This document shows, piece by piece, positions 58,916 through 64,000 of a stretch of DNA of 64,000 nt. Source of the stretch: JAGWBD01 sp965220615 (lineage in GTDB: Bacteria > Chloroflexota > Anaerolineae > Aggregatilineales > Phototrophicaceae); assembly GCA_965220615.1 (NCBI GenBank), contig CBDCQL010000002.1, forward strand, positions 248,001-312,000. The letters run 5' to 3'. Below the pieces are notes generated by a model, which did not search any database, had not been told where the DNA came from, and saw only the letters and a program-made list of their open reading frames with translations. Each line of letters begins with the position of its first letter. Position 1 is the stretch's first letter. Both the position numbers and the translations under genes were made by a program.

Positions 58916-59035
58916 ATGAAGACATTCACTGCAAGGCATCGTAATGTGGTCACGTTCAATTTGCGTGACCCTGTCGCGTCGGCCTGGCAACGCACCGGGA
59001 ACGCCTTGAGCTACCGACTGGCCACAGGGGCGTGA
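58916..59035 (+). CDS. Small ORF (39 residues) coupled to the GT9 gene
   Basis: ATG 58916 opens a 39-codon frame (MKTFTARHRNVVTFNLRDPV and onward) that ends at TGA 59033-59035, overlapping the GT9 start as GTGA. It lies about 22 bases after a predicted transcription start. No family is recognised, and no strong ribosome binding site precedes it. It could be a leader peptide that carries ribosomes to the GT9 start, or chance. Confidence 0.4.
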   Translation: MKTFTARHRNVVTFNLRDPVASAWQRTGNALSYRLATGA

Positions 59036-60081
59036 GCGCCGACCTGCGTCCCCTACGCATCGCGCTGCTGCTGCCCTGTTGCATTGGCGACGTGTTGATG
59101 GCCACGCCAGTGCTGGCCGCCCTGCGCAAGGCTTGGCCCGATGCCCATGTCAGCTGGGTGGCCGGTGGCGCCGCGCGCGGGCTCATCAGCGACCACGACC
59201 AGCTTGATGCGACCCTGGAGTGTGACCCCCTGCCGCAACGCTCGCCGGCCTCACTGTGGCAACTGCTGCGCCTGCTGCGGGGCGGCCGCTTCGACCTGGT
59301 CCTGTCGCTGTCGCGCTCGCCGCTGATCAGTCTGGCCGTCGGGTTGAGCGGTATTCAGCAGCGCGTCGGTCTGGACAGCGCCGGCCGCGGCTTTGGCTAC
59401 AACCTGCGGGTTTCGATTGATCCGGGCGAGTTGCGCCATGAAGCCGACATTTACCTGGATGCAGCGCGGGCCCTGGGCCTGGACGTCAGCGACTGCCCGG
59501 CCCGCATGCCCGTGCAGGAGGCCCTTTGGCCGGAATTGCGGCGGCGTCTGCAGGAGGCGGGCATCGATCCGCAGCGCCATGTCCTGTTGTTTCCCGCCGG
59601 CGGCAGCAACCCGGGCATGCAACTCCCGGAGAAGCGCTGGCCGGCGCGGTACTTTGCGCAGTTGGTGCGTCACCTGGACAAGGACGTCGTGCTGGTGGGC
59701 GGACCGCAGGATGGCGCTGCCTTGGCCGCAGTGAGCGAGCATATTGAGCGGGCCAGCCTCGCCCTGGCCGGTGCATTGACCTTCGCGCAGATCGCGCTGC
59801 TGGCGAGTCGTTCGGTCGTCAGCATTGGCAACGACAGCGGCCTGACGCACCTGGCCGCGGCCGCCGGCGGACGCACGGTCGCCATTTTCGGCCCCAGCGA
59901 TCCCCGGCGCTACGCTCCTTCCGGGCCGGCCGTGCTGGTCCTGTGGAAGCCGGGGCCGCTTCCCGGGGCAGGTGTGAGCGCTGGCGCCGCGCCAGGCTGG
60001 AACTGGGATGAGCACGGCATCGGCGTAGAGGAAGTCTGCGCGCGGGTGCGAGATTTTCTGGCTACCAGCGCGTCGCCCTGA
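59032..60081 (+). CDS. Family 9 glycosyltransferase (heptosyltransferase-like)
   Basis: 349 residues, GT-B fold. LLPCCIGDVLMATPVLAAL is the family start (with the conserved aspartate), and SIGNDSGLTHLAAAAGGRTVAIFGPSD-type blocks form the donor site. In Gram-negative bacteria such enzymes build the LPS core; if this is a Chloroflexota genome the acceptor is another glycan. GTG start overlaps the small ORF stop. Its last 20 bases overlap the convergent dehydratase gene. Confidence 0.86.
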   Translation: MSADLRPLRIALLLPCCIGDVLMATPVLAALRKAWPDAHVSWVAGGAARGLISDHDQLDATLECDPLPQRSPASLWQLLRLLRGGRFDLVLSLSRSPLISLAVGLSGIQQRVGLDSAGRGFGYNLRVSIDPGELRHEADIYLDAARALGLDVSDCPARMPVQEALWPELRRRLQEAGIDPQRHVLLFPAGGSNPGMQLPEKRWPARYFAQLVRHLDKDVVLVGGPQDGAALAAVSEHIERASLALAGALTFAQIALLASRSVVSIGNDSGLTHLAAAAGGRTVAIFGPSDPRRYAPSGPAVLVLWKPGPLPGAGVSAGAAPGWNWDEHGIGVEEVCARVRDFLATSASP

Positions 60082-61345
60082 AGGTCCAGCCCGGGTTTAC
60101 CTTCTGCATCTCGATTTCGTCGTCGCGGCGCTCAAGACCGCAGGCCAGATACTGTTCATGCAGGCGCGCCAGTTCTGCGCGGTCCAGCGCAATGCCCAGC
60201 CCCGGTTCGTCAGATACCTCGACCGCCCCTTCTTCGAAGTTGATGCGTCCGCCTTCAAGCACTTCCTCACATTGCCAGGGGTAATGCGTGTCACAGGCAT
60301 AGGTCAGGTTGGGCACGGCCGCGCCCAGATGCACCATCGCCGCCAGCGAGATGCCGAGATGGCTGTTGGAATGCATCGACAGGCCGCGGCCGAAGGTCTG
60401 GCAGATGCGCGCCAGCGCCAGCGAATTGCGCAGACCGCCCCAGAGATGATGGTCGCTGAGAATGATGGCCTCGGAACCGAGCCGCAGACTGCCGGGCAGG
60501 TCGGCGAAGGAGGTGGTGCACATGTTGGTCACCAGGGGCAGGTCCAGCGCCCGCGCCACGGCCGCCATGTTTTCCTGGCCCCGGGCCGGGTCCTCGAAGT
60601 ACTCGAGTATATTCTCCATCGCCCTGCCGGCGCGGATGGCCGTCTCCACGCGCCAGATGGCATTGGGGTCGTGACGCAACGGCACAGCGGGCCCAAAGGC
60701 GTCGTGGAGGGCCTGCATGGCGGCCACCTCGGCGTCGGGTTCGAAGACGCCACCCTTGAGCTTGATCGATTTGAAACCGAATTCGGCGCACATGGCCTGC
60801 GCCTGGGCCACCACGCCAGCCGGATCGAGTGCGGCCTCCTGACGCGCCGCAGCCCAGCCCATAGCCCCTGGATCAGTCGCAAAACCGTGGCCGCCGCCGG
60901 CGCCTTCGTACTTGTAAAACAGGTAGGCGGCGAAGGGAACGTGATCGCGCACGCGGCCGCCGAGCAGGTCACAGACCGGCCTGCCCAGCGCCTTGCCCAG
61001 CAGGTCAAGGCTGGCAACTTCCAACGCGCTGAGTACGTGCATGAAGACGCGATCATCCCAGGGCGCGTCGCCCCGCTGCTCCTCCCCGAAGCCCAGATGC
61101 GAGCGCAGCGCCGTTTCCAGCGTGGTTAATTGAAAGGGGTCCCTGCCGACCACGACCTCGCGCGTCGCATTCAGGGCGGCTTCACCTTCCACGCTTCCCG
61201 GGATCTCTCCAAGGCCGTAAATCCCGTCGTTGCTGACCAGTTCGACGATCAGCCGGAGGGCGTGAGGGGCGTGCAGGCCGGCCGCATTCAACAGGGGCGG
61301 GTCGCTGATGGCGACGGGCGTGACGTGCATCTCGGCAATGTGCAT
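60062..61345 (-). CDS. Enolase-superfamily (glucarate dehydratase-like) enzyme
   Basis: 427 residues. The capping domain is followed by the barrel with SIKLKGG (K-x-K acid/base pair), LRHDPNAIWR and FEDPARGQENM (metal Asp/Glu/Asn positions), TNMCTTSF and MHSNSHLG with the catalytic histidine. These match the glucarate dehydratase subgroup, which dehydrates hexarates to keto-deoxy acids. The actual sugar acid is not predictable. The TTG/ATG start gives MHIAEMHVTPVAI; no regulator lies beside it. Confidence 0.82.
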   Translation of the reverse strand: MHIAEMHVTPVAISDPPLLNAAGLHAPHALRLIVELVSNDGIYGLGEIPGSVEGEAALNATREVVVGRDPFQLTTLETALRSHLGFGEEQRGDAPWDDRVFMHVLSALEVASLDLLGKALGRPVCDLLGGRVRDHVPFAAYLFYKYEGAGGGHGFATDPGAMGWAAARQEAALDPAGVVAQAQAMCAEFGFKSIKLKGGVFEPDAEVAAMQALHDAFGPAVPLRHDPNAIWRVETAIRAGRAMENILEYFEDPARGQENMAAVARALDLPLVTNMCTTSFADLPGSLRLGSEAIILSDHHLWGGLRNSLALARICQTFGRGLSMHSNSHLGISLAAMVHLGAAVPNLTYACDTHYPWQCEEVLEGGRINFEEGAVEVSDEPGLGIALDRAELARLHEQYLACGLERRDDEIEMQKVNPGWTFRATRW

Positions 61346-61347
61346 GG

Positions 61348-64000
61348 CTAGCTCTCCATTGGTGAATCGTCCGGGGCCCGGCCGGGGACTACCCTGAGGA
61401 CCATTTCGTCACTGGCCTGGTTTCCCACTTCATCGTAAGCCACGGCGCGAAAGACGTCGCGGCCGACTCCCCCAATCTTCCAGTCGAAGCCCCAGGGCCA
61501 GACACGGTCGATGCCCAGCAAGTGGCCGTTGCGATAAAATTCCACCCGTTCAACCGCAAGATTGTCCTGCACCTCGGCGTTCAGGTGGACCTCGCGCAGG
61601 GCAGGCCACAGGAGTTCAAGGTTGCCCGGTTCCAGTTTCAGTGATGGCGCCTGGTTGTCCACGGTGACCTGACGTTTCTCCGTCTCGCGGCTGCCGTCGC
61701 TACGCACGACGGTCAGGCGCAGACTGTGCAGACCGCTGAGACCGGTAGTGTCCCAGGTGCCGAGCAGTCCGGATGCAAATGGCGCGCTGCGTCCGGCGAC
61801 GATGGACTGCCAACGTTGCGGGTCCAGTCCCTCGCCCTGTTCCAGCAGATAGTAATTCAGGCTCTGCGGGTCGATGTCGCCGTGAATTTCGACCATTCCA
61901 CCCACCCAGGCGAAGGGCAGGGGTCGGGACAGACTGGCGACGTCCTGGCCCGGTTCATCCAGCAGTTTCGGCGGCAGGGGCTGGTCGTTGGCCAGCCACC
62001 AGGCCAGGGCTTCCGGCGGAGGCACAAACCAGGCTCGCTGGACCAGCAGTTCCGGCGCCGTGTTGACGGTGGCCAGGCGATTGTTGGCGCTGTTGATGGC
62101 GAAGAGCTGCCAGAAGTTGTCTACCTGCTGCGGTTCAACCCCCGCGATGAAATGTTCGCTGAGTGTCGGACAGATGCCGTTGGGCAGCAGACCGGAACGT
62201 TCGCACACCTCTAGCTCGATGATGTTGTCCGGCTGGAGCCAGTCCTCCACGGACTGACCTTCGTGCAGCAGGGACATCAGTGCGTGCCAGGGATGAGCTG
62301 CCGGTCCGCCAACGGGGTCGTCAGCGCTCATGGGGCCGTCTTCGTCACGCCCCAGTTGGACCCCGACCAGATAGCCGGGGCTGTAGCCCAGGGTCCAGGC
62401 GACGTCTCGCCGTCCCCCCAGGCCACTGACGACAGCGGCCGGCCGTCCAACGTCCAGCAGGCGTACGTCCGCTTCTCCCAGCACCCGGATCCGCGCCGCC
62501 TGGTCGGCCAGCACGTCGTTGACCAGAAACCCCAGTTCACTGGCGAAGCGCGATATACAGTCCGCTGCTTCGCTGCAGGTCAGGTCCGCGGATTGTTGCG
62601 CCCGCCAAAGGACCTGTCCCCTGGAATCTTCAATGGCCAGCACGCTCAGGGGAGCAACTTCCAGAGCGCCGCCGGCCGGCCACGGCAAGAGGCCGCGTTG
62701 TTCGCCCTGGGTGGCAAACAGGGCGTAGCTGTTGGCGGCATCCAGCAGGGACACGGCGCCGCCCCGCTCCAGCAGGGACAGGCTGGCGCCGGTGGCTGCT
62801 TCCAGGCCCTTCAAACCCAGACTGTCGGCACGCGCCAGGACGTTTTCGAGGCGTAGTTCACTGGCCAGTTGTACGGCCGGCGGCAAAAGACCGGCGCTCA
62901 TGGCGTCGCGCAATGGCAGAGGGCCGCGGAAGAGGCCATCGTCGTTTTCCGGCGCGTAGAGCAGCCCTTCTATGTCGCCTGGTATCTCCAGCGGGACGTC
63001 GAGCAACATGTCGGCGGCGGTCCTGCCCTTGCGGAAGGCCTCAAAATAAACGTAGGGCAGCAACAGCGGGCCCGGCGGATGGCGCCGGTCGCCTGCCTTG
63101 CCCACCAGGGCGAGCAACTCGCCGTTCCGCACGTCCAGTATGACCAGCGCGGCCTCCTGTGGCGGAGTCTTCATCGCCGGCGCGCGCGGCAACAACTCTT
63201 CATCTTCGCAGTCGACAGGCGCGGCTGTTGCAGCCAGGCGGTCCAGATGCAACTGCAGCAGGCAGGAAGCCCGTTCCTGAAGTGTGAGGTCCAGTGTTGT
63301 CAGGATTCGCAGGCCGCCCTGTGCCAGCATGCGCCCGCCATCCAGGCCCAGGGAGTCGAGGATGGCGCGCGCCTGAGCAAGGGCCAGGGCGCTGAAATCT
63401 TGCGCCAGGCGCGATGATTGGTCCCTGCGCCCCAGGACGGGCGTTTCCCGCCTGAGTGCGGCGGTGGCTTCACGCGCGTCAATATGACCGGCTTGCAGGA
63501 GGCCGTAAAGAAGCTCGTCCTGACGACGGCGCGCTGCGGATTCGTCCTGCAAGGGGTTCGACTCCGGCTGCGGCGGGATGGCGGCCAGCAGCGCGATTTC
63601 GTCCAGAGCAAGCTGTGTCGCCGGCTTTCCGAAGTATAGCCAGGCGGCGACGTCGACGCCCCGGGCGTCGTTCCCGTAGTGGCTGGTATTCAGGCGCAAC
63701 TCCAGCAGGTCTTCTCGTGAGTGCAGTCGCTCCAGCTCGGCGGCCAGCACCAGTTCGCGGCCAGGGGTAAGGTCGCCGGGCGCCTGTTGCGGCGCCGAAT
63801 ACAGGCTGCGCGCCAGTCGCACTGCCAGAGAATCATCGCGAATGCTTTCGCCCAGGGCTTCTCGCCAGAGCTGGATTCCCAGGGTCACCGGGGATGTCGC
63901 CGGCCGGTTGAGGAAGTCGGGATCTTCACTGAGCAGTGTGGCCGCGATCAGGGTGCCTGGCAGTTCCTCCAGAGTGCGCCAGCTGCGCGCGCTGCCAGGG
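61348..64000 (-). CDS. PBP1C-like class A penicillin-binding protein with degenerate transpeptidase domain, 5' end beyond window
   Basis: 883 residues are visible; the frame stays open to the window edge. The GT51 part has SEDPDFL (the catalytic Glu segment of the usual ED-x2-F motif), RGVDVAAWLYFGK and LDEIALLAAIPPQPESNPLQ. The transpeptidase fold follows (AALVILDVRNGELLALVG), but the SxxK site reads PLLL (PGPLLLP at 63078-63058), SxN reads GLL and KTG is replaced by LGG in SGLGGRRDVAW. The C terminus has a PBP1C-type region (CERSGLLPNGICP). So polymerisation may persist while crosslinking cannot. GT51 H-x-G and Q-Q residues also differ. Confidence 0.85.
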   Translation of the reverse strand, partial: PGSARSWRTLEELPGTLIAATLLSEDPDFLNRPATSPVTLGIQLWREALGESIRDDSLAVRLARSLYSAPQQAPGDLTPGRELVLAAELERLHSREDLLELRLNTSHYGNDARGVDVAAWLYFGKPATQLALDEIALLAAIPPQPESNPLQDESAARRRQDELLYGLLQAGHIDAREATAALRRETPVLGRRDQSSRLAQDFSALALAQARAILDSLGLDGGRMLAQGGLRILTTLDLTLQERASCLLQLHLDRLAATAAPVDCEDEELLPRAPAMKTPPQEAALVILDVRNGELLALVGKAGDRRHPPGPLLLPYVYFEAFRKGRTAADMLLDVPLEIPGDIEGLLYAPENDDGLFRGPLPLRDAMSAGLLPPAVQLASELRLENVLARADSLGLKGLEAATGASLSLLERGGAVSLLDAANSYALFATQGEQRGLLPWPAGGALEVAPLSVLAIEDSRGQVLWRAQQSADLTCSEAADCISRFASELGFLVNDVLADQAARIRVLGEADVRLLDVGRPAAVVSGLGGRRDVAWTLGYSPGYLVGVQLGRDEDGPMSADDPVGGPAAHPWHALMSLLHEGQSVEDWLQPDNIIELEVCERSGLLPNGICPTLSEHFIAGVEPQQVDNFWQLFAINSANNRLATVNTAPELLVQRAWFVPPPEALAWWLANDQPLPPKLLDEPGQDVASLSRPLPFAWVGGMVEIHGDIDPQSLNYYLLEQGEGLDPQRWQSIVAGRSAPFASGLLGTWDTTGLSGLHSLRLTVVRSDGSRETEKRQVTVDNQAPSLKLEPGNLELLWPALREVHLNAEVQDNLAVERVEFYRNGHLLGIDRVWPWGFDWKIGGVGRDVFRAVAYDEVGNQASDEMVLRVVPGRAPDDSPMES

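Overview
The window is a gene-dense, mostly GC-rich bacterial chromosome segment (one lon line counts 80% GC). It opens inside rpsL and runs through an almost complete str-S10-spc-alpha ribosomal superoperon, then a long accessory half. Gene content and order fit a Chloroflexota-like bacterium, perhaps of the Anaerolineae/Caldilineae type: a methylase-MazG fusion, an L,D-transpeptidase with VanW-like and LysM segments, a sialidase-family remnant, a glucarate-dehydratase-like enzyme and frequent non-ATG starts. This placement is inference; no rRNA gene is present to settle it.

Positions 1-20807 hold rpsL(partial)-rpsG-fusA-tuf-rpsJ-rplC-rplD-rplW-rplB-rpsS-rplV-rpsC-rplP-rpmC-rpsQ-rplN-rplX-rplE-rpsN-rpsH-rplF-rplR-rpsE-rpmD-rplO-secY-adk-map-rpmJ-rpsM-rpsK-rpoA-rplQ-truA-rplM-rpsI, all on +, closed by an intrinsic terminator. 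infA and rpsD are missing from their usual slots. rpsN has an altered zinc-ligand pattern, adk a changed P-loop, and truA appears to start at CTG. Internal promoters precede rpmJ and rplM.

Positions 20808-33737 hold a cupin, a glycosyltransferase cut by one amber codon, a YcaQ-type DNA glycosylase, mazG, a THUMP methyltransferase, an APH-type kinase that looks leaderless, an amidohydrolase, tRNA-Pro(CGG) with its own promoter and terminator, a CDP-alcohol phosphatidyltransferase, lgt, a DinB-fold protein and lon with an operator-like dyad.

Positions 33734-37536 form a defence-like islet. A three-gene, AT-richer restriction-modification operon (tandem-HTH protein, beta-class methyltransferase, nuclease candidate) lies divergent from a PHP-AlbA_2 (Schlafen-like) fusion gene. 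The promoter of the fusion gene is embedded in a perfect inverted repeat.

Positions 37537-50342 carry two poorly known proteins (one with a J-domain), a membrane protein with a GH13 enzyme, a cupin, the L,D-transpeptidase, an S9 peptidase, and a GntR-centred catabolic cluster. In that cluster the oxidoreductase and regulator (-) and VOC-M20-hydantoinase (+) genes are separated by two near-consensus promoters that face each other.

Positions 50260-53442 hold a zinc/manganese ABC importer whose binding protein contains six 13-residue His/Asp/Glu repeats and whose promoter is covered by a metal-repressor-like palindrome. Positions 53522-64000 hold envelope and glycan genes: GT2, GT4, a flippase coupled to STAS-like, NUDIX and CBS-HEPN genes, an internally deleted sialidase, a small ORF coupled to a GT9 enzyme, a glucarate-dehydratase-like enzyme, and a PBP1C-like protein whose transpeptidase motifs are all lost. 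Convergent genes nearly touch or overlap throughout, with no visible terminators between them.
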